From Myxocyprinus asiaticus (Eukaryota > Chordata > Actinopteri > Cypriniformes > Catostomidae): 64,000 nt of DNA. The DNA lies in contig NC_059373.1 in the NCBI RefSeq assembly GCF_019703515.2, forward strand, positions 14,892,281 to 14,956,280, in the 5' to 3' direction. Both the position numbers and the translations under genes were made by a program. Of the stretch, positions 36,769-46,982 are shown piece after piece. Every line of letters starts with the position of its first letter. Position 1 is the first letter of the stretch. The notes beneath the pieces are model-generated. The model searched no databases, was not told the origin of the DNA, and saw only the letters and a program-made list of their open reading frames with translations.

Positions 36769-37830
36769 AAGGCACAACAGTGCCCATCCACTTTTCAGCC
36801 TTCTTGGTTCCGTAAGTATTTTCCCATTAATTGATCCATAGGGATTTCATAAAGTCTTTCAAAAAAGAGTTTTAAGCCATCAATCCAATCAGCTCCAAAG
36901 TGAATCACAACATTACAGACTTTGATTTGAAGGAAAAAAGTATCTAAAAATGGGACAAGACTTGTGTACTGCTTTAATGAGTGAATAAACTACAATCCCA
37001 TGAAGCATTGTGAATGGCGTAATAGAATTAAAATCAATGGAAAATATAAATATATTGCTTTAAAGTTGTTGATTTTAAGTACAGAATCAATACATATAAA
37101 GTATTTTGCCAGATTACACAAATGTGCAAATATATAGGTAGCTTGAGAGTGTACGGAGAACGACTTGATTGCATCATTCGCAGTACGTCTTGGGAGTAGG
37201 CGGTTGCATCAGAGCTCTTTTGTAGATTTTTTTTTTTGACGCAATTTTCTGATTAGTGGATTTTCCCTCTCAGGATCATGGATATTGTAATTCTTCACCA
37301 TGAATTCCACTAATAAACACGAATTTATGATGAAATAAATAAAGTTGAAATAATGCGGACTGATGGCTTCAGTAGAAGCAAATCATTGATTAACCTCAAA
37401 GCTCATGGTAGGTCAGTCTTTAAAGTTTTACAAGTTATCATTAATAATCAATTCCCCTATGGAAAAAAATGCATGAGATTTTTACTTCTGGAACCTGACT
37501 GTTGCACTCTAGCAAAGTAGGGAACAAATAGTCCCACTCTAAAGTCACCAATTCAGATTTTACATGTCCTTCACAACAGCACAGTTGATACATTCCCCTG
37601 TTATTCACTCTTTACACTTCGTCATGTATTACGTAAGTAATCTACACCCTGCAGTAAAGGAGAGCATCCTGTATTTACCACACAACAACCTGAGTTCATA
37701 GCCCAAGGTGTCACTGACAAACCCCATTCAGTCAGCTCTATTCACTGAAACTGATCTCATAATGGTCTTAATTCCTCTTCAATCCCTCATGCTACTAGGT
37801 ACAGAAACTCCCCACTGGCTCATTTAAGAG
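36769..37830 (-). other. Start of ext1c intron after coding exon 1, no other feature seen
   Basis: Unique-looking intronic sequence directly downstream of the ext1c donor. The small second EXT1 exon (about 94 bp in mammals, encoding HNATFCLVPRGRRLGSF-like residues) was looked for by eye here and further left, and was not found. Confidence 0.5.
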
Positions 37831-37836
37831 ACTTAC
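37831..37836 (-). other. ext1c: Splice donor of ext1c coding exon 1
   Basis: The minus strand reads AG|GTAAGT directly after the last exon base at 37837, a perfect match to the vertebrate donor consensus. The split codon (phase 2) matches the conserved EXT1 exon 1 boundary. The open frame runs only two bases past the boundary before an in-frame TAA, so translation must rely on splicing here. Confidence 0.9.
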
Positions 37837-38774
37837 CTCTCATATTCCTGGTTGTCATGGTCGCAGCGTGCGTCCTTATGTTTCTCCCAGTCCTTGCCGT
37901 GACGACAAGTTGTTAGGGAGACGATGTCCTTGCCATTGTGGATATGATGTAAAGCGTTGCGAGTGTCTGAGCCAATGCCCGTTAAGTAACGTTTACCTTT
38001 AAACATCAACAGGTATTTCCGGCGTGGAGGGACAGTGTTGCGAATTAACCAACCCCTCTCGCCACCTTTTTGTGGATGTTCTTTAGAGAACAAAGGGATG
38101 GAAACGTCAAAGCCTGGTCGGAAGTGTTCTGTGTTCAGGCTCGCTTTGGCCAGAATGGCCTGACCTACGTTGAAGCCCAAGTCCTCAGTGTAGTTGGGCC
38201 AGGTTCCGGAATAAAGGTTGAAGATAACGTGATTACGTCCATCGTTCCAGAGGGGATAACCTTGAATGCGTTCATCCACGTTGGGAACAAACTGTGTGGA
38301 CAGCTGGTCCCTGTCCAGTGTGTCAATGCCCAACACAAAGAGACAAGCCTCACGTGGGTCTGACGTGTAATACCGCGATTCTGCAACCGAGGTGAGAATC
38401 TTATGATAACTCTTCGACACCCGGTCGCCATTCTCTGGTGGATAGATGTACACCCGAAAGCCCTCTCGACCTTGACACTGGGTAAAGTCAAAACAGGTGT
38501 CCATCCTGCAGCGACTGTCCTTGTAGATTCCGGACCATGCCTGCCGCCGCTGCCTGGGTGAATCACCGGGTCCCCCACCATTCTGAAGCTCAGCCTGGTC
38601 AGCAAAGCCTAGGAGCAGGGCCCGATCCAACCAGTCAGGCCAGGGCTGCACCACCTCCCCCCTCTTGCGGGTGATGAGACCCAGTAGCCATTCCTGTAAG
38701 CCGCCCCAGAAATAGAGCAGCAGCCAGCAGCACGTGCACAGGCCCAATAGCACGTACTTCTTGCGTGCCTGCAT
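37837..38774 (-). CDS. ext1c: Exostosin-1 family glycosyltransferase, first coding exon (ext1c-like), partial gene
   Basis: This exon encodes the first 312 codons plus two bases of an EXT1-type heparan-sulfate polymerase, a Golgi/ER type II membrane enzyme that works with EXT2 to add alternating glucuronic acid and N-acetylglucosamine. Seen: the start MQARKKY, a hydrophobic signal-anchor at about residues 7-26, a basic low-complexity stem, then the N-terminal exostosin (GT47) domain from about residue 89 ([12 protein letters not shown]). It includes [33 protein letters not shown] with an N-glycosylation sequon at Asn194, and [17 protein letters not shown]. The exon ends inside the Arg codon after NQEYE, followed by GTAAGT: the same position and phase 2 as exon 1 of mammalian EXT1. 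The reading frame continues upstream to 38891, but MQARKKY aligns with the family start, so I chose it. The cysteine- and tryptophan-rich anchor differs from ordinary EXT1 and favours the fish ext1c paralogue, from memory. The GT64 domain and remaining exons are not in view. Confidence 0.93.
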
Positions 38775-38883
38775 GAGGCCTTCTCTCTCACCTTCTGTGC
38801 TCCAGGGCTGTGCCGGGAGCCTCAGCAGGGTGGAGACGTGGTGGACAGCAGGGGCCGAAGCTCCAGCATAGCCCCAATGTCCA
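38775..38883 (-). other. ext1c: Probable ext1c 5' UTR with candidate splice acceptor at its upstream edge
   Basis: Immediately upstream of the start codon the minus strand has about 109 bases of GC-richer sequence. Before it lies a branch-like TTGAC, a tract of about 13 pyrimidines and a first AG ending at 38884 with no earlier AG after the tract. That order fits a 3' splice site, although the last bases are AAG rather than the preferred CAG. If real, the exon starts at 38883 and the 5' UTR is spliced. If not, the UTR continues toward 39.06 kb as it does in mammalian EXT1. Inference only. Confidence 0.4.
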
Positions 38884-39378
38884 CTTGTCATTCAGCAAAA
38901 AAAAAAGAAGTCAAAACACACACTTTCTCTCCATCTAGCTCCTTCTTACTCTACTCACAGCATGTTCTGAACATGCGACAGAAGTGCGTGCACGCTCTGC
39001 TGTTGTCCACTGGAAGTGATGCAGTGCAATTTCTCCTCTCGTAGTAGTCCTGCTCTCTGCATGGCTCAGTGAATCCCTCAGCACTCCCCTACCAAAGACA
39101 TCAACAACACACTTCAGTACACAGACTTCTGTTCATTTATTTCAGCACACTCTCATTCCGTCCTTACTTGACACCCACTGCATACAAACTCAACCACACA
39201 TTAGTGAGATGTAGCAAGCAATGCATCATGGATGGCAGTGCATTATAGTGTGAAAGGTTATTTTCAACCATGTCACAAATAATGCATCTTTTTTAATGCA
39301 GTGCACTGTATTCAACTGCCATACAATAAATTGTGTGCAGTGCAAAAGTGACCCCAAAAAGAATTTGTATACACTTAA

Positions 39379-39834
39379 GAGAATATTCCAGGTTTAATAC
39401 AAGTTAAGCTCAATCAACAGCAACACTCAAAAGCACTTCCATTATTTCTTCTGTTAAAACTCTGTAAATCATTGTTTTTACTATCATTTTAGGGATTTAA
39501 GGTTATTGGCTTTACGTCGTCATGGCAACAAAGTTGGAAAATGTAATATTATTTTACACAGAAAAGGTTAGTAAGCAATTTCATCACACTACATAAGGTA
39601 GACATGCATACTGTTTATCTTGTGGCAATACTTTCAAAACAGTGAGTATTTTAATGTTTGCAGATTGGCCCCCATTCACTTCCATTGTGAGTGCTACACT
39701 GTAACCACATTTTTGCTTCTTCTTTTTTCTTTTTTTTAAGAAAAGGAGGGACAAGTTGAAATTAAATTTTGTGGTAATCAACGTCATGCCACAAATGCTA
39801 TGAGCTCAACTTGTACTGAACCCAGAATATTCAT
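39379..39834. mobile_element. TTAA-flanked repeat A, full-length copy
   Basis: TTAA at 39375-39378 and 39835-39838 flank inverted ends GAGAATATTCCAGGTTTAAT and (minus strand) TGAATATTCTGGGTTCAGTA. Inner blocks AAGTTAAGCTCAATCAACAG, GTCGTCATGGCAACAAAGTT and CATTCACTTCCATTGTGAGT match the other copies. Non-coding. The TTAA target suggests a Kolobok- or piggyBac-type helper. Confidence 0.8.
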
Positions 39835-39844
39835 TTAAGCCACA

Positions 39845-40655
39845 TTTAAAAAATGTATGAATGTCATTACATTATATAACAAATTCTCAAACCCAGTGGA
39901 ATTTGTTGTGAAAGATAGTACAATAATGCTTTTCAAGCAAAGCCTTTCACACAAAGTAGATTGATAAGTAAATATACTATTTAAAATTTAGTCAAAAAGT
40001 ATTTGGAAACTTAGTGGAACATGTTCATAAACATTACTTTTGGACAAGGAGCCATATTAAACATCCTCCTAATTCTTTAATTGTATTTTATTGGTTTAGT
40101 ATGCAAATTCAGTAAGAAAACTTGAACTTGACAGATCTTAACTTAAAGGGATAGTTCACCCAAAAATGGTAATTATGTCATCATTTACTCACCAGTCACC
40201 AACGATCATGTTGTTCTAAATCTGTGAGGGTTTCTTTCCTCCGTGGGACACAAAAGGAGCTGTTAGGCAGAACGCTAGACTCAGTCACCAATCACTTTTT
40301 TCATTGTATGGAAAGAAGATACAATGGTGAGTAAAGCTAACATACATACTGAAACATCTCCTTTTGTGTTCCACAGATGAAAGCAAGTCACACGAGTCTG
40401 GAATGACATGAGTAAAGGATGAATAAATGATAACAGAATTTTCATTTTGGGGTGAGCTGTCCCATTAAGTATCCCGATAAAATGTTTTTGTAACACGGCC
40501 TCTGTTGAAAAGTTGATTAATTGTAAAAATGTCTAAAAATGTTAGATCTGAGAAAAGGTCTAGCATTATTTGTTTGATGTTTTTTATTTAATGCTATGAA
40601 ATTCAATCATTTTTAAGTGTGGCTTTAGTCTCCAAATACTTGTTTGGGTCCGATT
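39845..40655. mobile_element. Tc1-type MITE related to 41533-42885, interrupted copy
   Basis: The left part (AAAAAATGTATGAATGTCATTACATTAT and AAGCAAAGCCTTTCACACAA regions) and the right part 40515-40655 (GAGAAAAGGTCTAGCATTAT, AATCATTTTTAAGTGTGGCT, CCAAATACTTG) correspond to the two ends of the element at 41533-42885. A palindromic TTAA MITE (40147-40464) sits between them. Ends are degraded. Confidence 0.55.
40147..40464. mobile_element. Palindromic TTAA MITE, full-length
   Basis: TTAA at 40143-40146 and 40465-40468. The left arm begins AGGGATAGTTCACCCAAAAA, the right arm ends TTTTCATTTTGGGGTGAGCT with GTCCCAT. Mirrored CACAAAAGGAGCTGTTAGGC and AACATCTCCTTTTGTGTTCC confirm the hairpin. 318 bp. 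Confidence 0.87.
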
Positions 40656-41166
40656 TATATCTTTGAATATAAATGGGCAGTTAAAAAAGGCAGAAGGTAA
40701 ACACATAGATCAGTGAGTGCATTTTTGCACAATATCAAAACCCTACTCAAATGTTTTATCGTGTGTCTCATTGCATGCCCAACCCTGGCGGTGGGCACAA
40801 AAGACATTGTGTGCATCAGTATGAGGCCATGCTTGATTTGAAATTGGTGCATTTAGTCTAGTGGACTGAATCGGTTCTGCTATTTTCACACACACACTGG
40901 TGCAGTGTTTGGAGTGAACATGCTAAACATGAGCTGGGAAGAGATAGCATCTGCACTCTGCAAGCTCCAGTTAAACCGAGGAGAGCAAGTGAAGATGAAG
41001 GGGTTGAAAAATAAGGCAGTTTTTGGAAATTTAAATCGACAGTGGGAGGAGGGAACATAAACTAACTTTTTGAATCTGACTGCAGTTAATCTCAGCAGAC
41101 TTTTTATTTTGTTTGTTTTGCTGGGAAGCATGCAACAGTTTTTGAAGGGGAGGTGTTTGTCAAGAA
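40656..41166. other. No gene seen
   Basis: Unique-looking sequence without supported features. Confidence 0.4.
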
Positions 41167-41190
41167 CCCCCCCCCCCCCCCCCCCCCCCC
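41167..41190. repeat. Run of 24 C
   Basis: Twenty-four consecutive C residues (24 G on the minus strand, the ext1c sense strand). Likely polymorphic and difficult to sequence accurately. Confidence 0.97.
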
Positions 41191-41532
41191 ACCAAAAGTG
41201 TGTACCTGTTTGTACGTGTGTGTGGCGCTTTACAGAGAAGGTCAGTGTTTCAACTGCCTGGCAATGTACAAAGACAGTTTTCAGGTTTCACCTGCCTTAC
41301 TTCTGTTTTTCTTTTTTCTCTTCTCTTCACCTGGTGCTTCTTCTCTACCTTTGCCTTTCTGCTAAATTCCTCTAGAATTTCTCTCTTGTCTCTTTAAGCT
41401 TTCTGACCACTATCTGACTAAGTACAATCTAAACTAAAGCTTTACATGAATATAAATGGCCTGATTATGCATACATGTGCTTATGCATGCATATGTGTTT
41501 ATGTTTACACTTTATGATTATGCTTTAATATA
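41191..41532. other. No gene seen
   Basis: Pyrimidine-rich sequence with overlapping open frames in different phases and no recognisable protein. Confidence 0.4.
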
Positions 41533-42885
41533 CAGTAGCCCCAATAAGTATTTGGACACTTTAACCACACTTAAAAATGTATTTATATCTTTGCATTATT
41601 TAACAGAATAACAAACCAAGTGGCATTTATAATAAAAAAAATAAAATAAATAAAAAAAGAGGTGGCACAAGCACACTTTTCAAACAAAACATTTGATTAG
41701 GGGCTGTTCACTCTGAATGTCTCCTTGCCCTAAAATAGGGCAGGTGTTAATAAACTGAAAAAATAACGAGACAGCACAACGGTCAAAGACGTCCATCTAC
41801 TGCATGTTTTCATAGGAAAACATTCGGAAAAACAGCACTGACAGATGCAAAAATGTGTTTTTGATGGCCCCTAAGTTTTCAAATTGTACAACATATAAAT
41901 ATAAAAAGTATTTGGACACCCTCTGGTTGTCAAACTTTGTGAAATATGACCATAGTTAATGTAATTAACCAGAGATGGGGTCTCAAGTTAGAGACTCAAA
42001 TTCAAGTCGCATTTTAATATACTTCAGACTAGACTCCAGACTAGACCAGAAATTACTTCAGACTTGACTTACACAGTGATGAGCTTGATGGAAAAATAAA
42101 TCCAAGATGGTGGACGAATTGAGAGGAATTTTTATTATAAATATACTTACATGTATAACCATTCAATACAGAAAAATACAGAAAAATGTGTAATGTCATA
42201 GAAAACTAAATATTTTCGGACTATTTTTAAGAAGCGCTATTTGAATAACATGAGGAGTGCCGCCTATGTAGAGTGTTCCATATCAGTCTCTTATGAGGCA
42301 TAATTTCAGTAAGTATGCTGCCATAGAAGACAGCTGCATGTAGGCAGGAGACAACGAGGCAGCTCACTAAGTTCTGGAAAAGACCCCAAGTCTGTGAAAT
42401 CCTAAAATCAAAATCAAATTTTACAAGTTCAGGTAGCATCCTATTAGTATCCCAGATTTTTCAAAGATTATACATTTTGGCTATGTAATGTAATTTTGTA
42501 AATATGATTTTTAAGTAGAGTATATATTTTTTAAAAAGCATGAAAGTGACTCGTGATGAAAGACTCGAGACTTGACTCGGACCCCAGCTTTAAAGACTTC
42601 AGATGAAAGACTTGTCAACATCTCTGTTTATGAAATACACCTGTGGTTCCTCTGCTAGTACACCTGATGAGTGAACTTGAGGGGAACTGACTTCACACAT
42701 CTACTAACAATTACACTGAGACCAGTTAGTTAAAAGTAATACATAAAAATGGCTAAGAAAATTGAAGTTGGTTCTGAGAAAACGTCTAGCATCATTTGTC
42801 TGCAGATGTCACTTGGTTTGATATTTTGTATGTAATGCAAAGACATTCAAACATTTTTAAGTGTCCAAAAACATTGGGGGTACTG
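41533..42885. mobile_element. Tc1-type non-autonomous element with nested insertions, 1353 bp
   Basis: Inverted ends CAGTAGCCCCAATAAGTATT (left) and CAGTACCCCCAATGTTTTTG (right, minus strand), each soon followed by GGACACTT, with TA at both flanks. The body is interrupted at about 41970-42615 by a second inverted-repeat unit whose arms read GGGGTCTCAAGTTAGAGACT and, from the other end, GGGGTCCGAGTCAAGTCTCG. Inside that lies a reverse-oriented relative of the 19442-20057 element. Confidence 0.75.
42078..42387 (-). repeat. Reverse-oriented relative of the 19442-20057 element
   Basis: On the minus strand it begins GGGGTCTTTTCCAGAACTTA, then GTGAGCTGCCTCGTTGTCTC, GGCAGCATACTTACTGAAAT and TATGCCTCATAAGAG, ending near CATCTTGGATTTATTTTTCC, in the same order as 19442-20057 but with internal losses. 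Confidence 0.65.
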
Positions 42886-43639
42886 TAACGACTACAGACA
42901 TAGACCTTTGAATAAATACAATGTATTACAACTATATACTTATTTGCGTGTGTGTGTGTAAGAAAGAGATACAGAATTTGTGTCCATATGTGTATGCAAT
43001 CACAAGGCTATTGTAAGACCCTCGTGCTGTTGTATTTCACGGTAAAGCTCCCTTCACTATTCACTGCGAGCCAAACACATATTTGTCGGGAAACAGATGC
43101 AGAGGATTCCATTACAAGCTGCTCATTATTAATGCATGACTCGCTTAGTTAGGACATTGATTTATCTTCTTTCCTTTCGTTTGGCTTTTTTGTCTCACAG
43201 GTAAAGTTAATGTCAATTTTCCCTCAATCAACTGCAGTTAAGATTTCTACTTTCGTGATGTTAGGAACACCCATGCTATGCACAGCTGTGAAAGCCAAAA
43301 CCAACCTAATGAATATAGGACAATGCAAATTCAGGACATGTTTGGATGTGGGTAACCTGGCAGCTGAACGGGGAGGTCACGCAGCTGACAGGAGGTTGGA
43401 ACGAGACGGAGGGAGTGATTGCTAGTTTCAGACCCAGAGGGACTGTTTGTTTCTCTCTCACTTTTGTTAATATCTGATTCTGCCTTCACACTCAATTACA
43501 TTATGCTTATTCTGATTTATTCATACTCTTGCATTCCATTCTCCCTCATGCAATAGGTCTATCTTAGTTTAAGTCTACTGCCATACAAAGCCAAAGCACA
43601 GTAACTACGTCACACTTAAACAGAGAAAAATGGCTTCAA
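42886..43639. other. No gene seen
   Basis: Unique-looking; frames of 66-71 codons (42952-43425) are not recognisable. Confidence 0.4.
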
Positions 43640-44885
43640 AGTTTATGAAGCCTGATCTCATGAATGTTACGTGACTGTGGCGACATTTTTGCAAAACTAC
43701 ATAACTTGGTTCATTTCATGTGAAATATCCACTGTGTGGCACTAAAAGCGAGGTAAATGTTTCCTAAACAGATTACAATTTTCTGGTTAATGCTCTTTCG
43801 AGTTTTAAATTAAAAAAAAACCTCCCTACCCTAAACCTTAAACCTAACCGATGGTGTCTTAAAAAGCAGATGTAAGATACAAAAAAGAGGTTTTTAAGGT
43901 TTAGGGCTCTATTTTCGTGAGTGCGCAAAGCGCAGCGCTACGTGCAATGACCGTGCGCTACGTCTTATTCAATTTTCGTGAGAGCTCTAATTCTAAGTGC
44001 AATTTTCTTGCCACTGGGCATGGGTGGGAGTGTTTGCACTATTTATGGGTGTATGCGCATGTATTGTATATTAATAAAGTGATGCAAAGCACAATTTACT
44101 ATTTTCCTGAGAAATAGGAAAACACTACAACATTTTAATACCACTTCTGTTTTCAGCACAAAGTCCAAACTCAGCTGCTACATTTGCAGTTTGGAGATTC
44201 CAATAATAAAGTTCATGTCCATGCATGGTAATAAAGTTCATGTCCAAACTCTGAAAATATAGTGGAACATCAGATTATGTCCCTGACGATCAGAGTTGTA
44301 TAATTGTATTATGAAAAAAAAAAAAAAAAATTATGATATTTGTGTTAAACTAACTATAGTTCATGGATTATTTTTTATTATTATTATGTTTATGAATTTA
44401 TGATCTAATTTGTATTGTTATTTTTACACCTGTGGTCAAAGAGTGATTTTTAAGTCACTGCTTAAGGGATTGGACTATATAATAGGACGCAGACACTGCA
44501 ATAACCGTAGAAAACCTATGAATTCAATTGCACTTGACCCAGCCCATTATTGCGTTGCACGCGTGATTTCGCCAAACCCACTTACGCCAAGACTTGTACG
44601 AAAATACCAAAACTTCATGGCCATGCCCACTGACTTTGCGCTTATGACTTATTACTCTTAAAATAGGGCCCTAATGGTCTATTGAGTTAAATCAACAAAC
44701 CTTCCTATCCTAAACCTTAAACCTAAATCTAACTGATAGTGTGATAAAGCAAATGAGACACCATTTTGTGGTGCTTCTATGACACTTTCGGCTCATGTGT
44801 CAACTCACATGCTCTTCAGGACTCTTACCCTGGTCCTTTGTGATGCAAGTGCAATGCTCTTTCAACTGAGCTACCGCATTCCTTA
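43640..44885 (-). mobile_element. tRNA-derived SINE-like repeat, minus strand, split by an insertion
   Basis: Read from 44885 on the minus strand, GGAATGCGGTAGCTCAGTTG is a tRNA-like head with a good A box. GGTAAGAGTCC is a degenerate B box. The body continues with AGTGTCATAGAAGCACCACA and GGTTTAAGGTTTAGGATAGG, is interrupted by 43904-44672, and similar GGTTTAAGGTTTAGGGTAGG sequence resumes at about 43850-43815. This combination of head and body is familiar from cyprinid repeats. The left limit is approximate. Confidence 0.55.
43904..44672. mobile_element. TIR element (AGGGCYCTATTTT ends), 769 bp
   Basis: Left AGGGCTCTATTTTCGTGAGT mirrors the right end TCTTAAAATAGGGCCCT. GCGCAAAGCGCAGCGC-type subterminal sequence on the left is echoed by GACTTTGCGCTTATGAC on the right. 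Inside are a local duplication (AATAAAGTTCATGTCCA twice, 44205-44247) and a run of 18 A near 44313. hAT-like ends, but a target duplication was not confirmed. Confidence 0.6.
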
Positions 44886-45405
44886 TGTAATGCATATGTT
44901 ATGTAGCCTATCAACTAACAAGTCGTCTGCTATAGTAAAAGTGTTTTGAAGTCATAAGATTAAAGTGTTTATGAATGAACAATCTGGTGTTTTTCTTGTC
45001 ATTTGTGTGAAACTGAATGTTGTAGCACCTCTAGTTTATATTTCACTAGGAAAATGCCGAGATACATATAACGTGCCACATACAAATCATACAAAAATGC
45101 AGATTTAGTAAAGTTATTCTATGAGACAAGGTTCGTTTTTTGATTGTCCATTTTAACATGACAAACCTTTTCTCCGCTCAAGCAAACAGTCATTTTTATA
45201 TAGTAGTGACACAAAGTCAGTGTTTACACTCTTCGGGGAAATCAACCTACTAATGGCTTACTTATAGATTATATCTATAGATTATAGATGTCTCTGCATA
45301 TTAAGCTGGGATAGGATAATGTATACATCAAAAATATTACACACTTCAGCTTTAAGCCAAACCTGTCAGACAGATCATTTTGGTTATAACTCAGTTTTAA
45401 AAATA
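44886..45405. other. No gene seen
   Basis: AT-rich sequence without supported features, up to the TA target of the next transposon. Confidence 0.4.
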
Positions 45406-46980
45406 CAGGTGCATCTCAATAAATTAGAATGTCGTGTAAAAGTTCATTTATTTCAGTAATTCAACTCTAATTGTGAAACTCGTGTATTAAATAAATTCAA
45501 TGCACACAGACTGAAGTAGTTTAAGTCTTTGGTTCTTTTAATTGTGATGATTTTGCTCACATTTAACAAAAACCCACCAATTCACTATCTCAAAAAATTA
45601 GAATACATCATAAGACCAATAAAAAAAACATTTTTAGTGAATTGTTGGCCTTCTGGAAAGTATGTTCATTTACTGTATATGTACTCAATACTTGGTAGGG
45701 GCTCCTTTTGCTTTAATTACTGCCTCAGTTCGGCATGGCATGGAGGTGATCAGTTTGTGGCACTGCTGAGGTGGTATGGAAGCCCAGGTTTCTTTGACAG
45801 TGGCCTTCAGCTCATCTGCATTTTTTGGTCTCTTGTTTCTCATTTTCCTCTTGACAATACCCCATAGATTCTCTATGGGGTTCAGGTCTGGTGAGTTTGC
45901 TGGCCAGTCAAGCACACCAACACCATGGTCATTTAACCAACTTTTGGTGCTTTTGGCAGTGTGGGCAGGTGCCAAATCCTGCTGGAAAATGAAATCAGCA
46001 TCTTTAAAAAGCTGGTCAGCAGAAGGAAGCATGAAGTGCTCCAAAATTTCTTGGTAAACGGGTGCAGTGACTTTGGTTTTCAAAAAAACACAATGGACCA
46101 ACACCAGCAAATGACATTGCACCCCAAATCATCACAGACTGTGGAAACTTAACACTGGACTTCAAGCAACCTGGGCTATGAGCTTCTCCACCCTTCCTCC
46201 AGACTCTAGGACCTTGGTTTCCAAATGAAATACAAAACTTGCTCTCATCTGAAAAGAGGACTTTGGACCACTGGGCAACAGTCCAGTTTTTCTTCTCCTT
46301 AGCCCAGGTAAGACACCTCTGATGTTGTCTGTGGTTCAGGAGTGGCTTAACAAGAGGAATATGACAACTGTAGCCAAATTCCTTGACATGTCTGTGTGTG
46401 GTTGATGCCTTGACACCAGCCTCAGTCCATTCCTTGTGAAGTTCACCCAAATTCTTGAATCGATTTTGCTGGACAATCATAAGGCTGCGGTTCTCTCGGT
46501 TGGTTGTGCATCTTTTTCTTCCACACTTTTTCCTTCCACTCAACTTTCTGTTTACATGCTTGGATACAGCACTCTGTGAACAGCCAGCTTCTTTGGCAAT
46601 GAATGTTTGTGGCTTACCCTCCTTGTGAAGGGTGTCAGTGATTGTCTTCTGGACAACTGTCAGATCAGCAGTCTTCCCCATGATTGTGCAGCCTAGTGAA
46701 TCAAACTGAGAGACCATTTTGAAGGCTCAGGAAACCTTTGCAGGTGTTTTGAGTTGATTAGCTGATTGGTATGTCACCATATTCTAATTTTTTGAGATAG
46801 TGAATTGGTGGGTTTTTGTTAAATGTGAGCCAAAATCATCACAATTAAAAGAACCAAAGACTTAAACTACTTCAGTCTGTGTGCATTGAATTTATTTAAT
46901 ACACGAGTTTCACAATTTGAGTTGAATTACTGAAATAAATGAACTTTTCCACGACATTCTAATTTATTGAGATGCACCTG
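45406..46980 (-). mobile_element. Tc1/mariner transposon, 1575 bp, near-complete with long IR/DR-type ends
   Basis: Starts CAGGTGCATCTCAATAAATT and ends with the inverse, flanked by TA at 45404-45405 and 46981-46982. The inverted repeats are about 200 bp long. Each contains two related direct motifs, CTCAATAAATTAGAATGTCG at the outer end and CTCAAAAAATTAGAATAC at the inner end, an arrangement like the IR/DR ends of Sleeping Beauty-class elements. A transposase gene with one frameshift lies between them on the minus strand. Confidence 0.95.
45685..46681 (-). pseudogene. Tc1-like DD34E transposase with a single frameshift
   Basis: Begins MGKTADLTVVQKTITDTLHK with paired helix-turn-helix DNA-binding regions (EAGCSQSAVSKHVNRKLSG, then GRKRCTTNRENRSL). 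The catalytic core shows the first Asp in VLFSDESKF, the second in FIFQQDLAPAHTA and the Glu in SPDLNPIENLWG, with WPANSPD between. It ends ...AVIKAKGAPTKY. The frame breaks once, at a run of seven T on the minus strand (46082-46088), where one extra base moves translation from the 46681 frame to the frame running down to 45685. All three catalytic residues are present, so this is a recently active family member. A sequencing error in the T run is possible. Confidence 0.93.
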
Positions 46981-46982
46981 TA

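Noticed and set aside
38070..38605. Plus-strand 97-codon frame and a second minus-strand frame of 146 codons
   Set aside because: Both overlap the ext1c exon in wrong frames; the ext1c frame has clear family homology.
44860..44885. Possible tRNA gene on the minus strand
   Set aside because: Only the A-box half is good; the B box is degenerate (GGTAAGAGTCC) and no complete cloverleaf can be drawn. It fits a SINE head.
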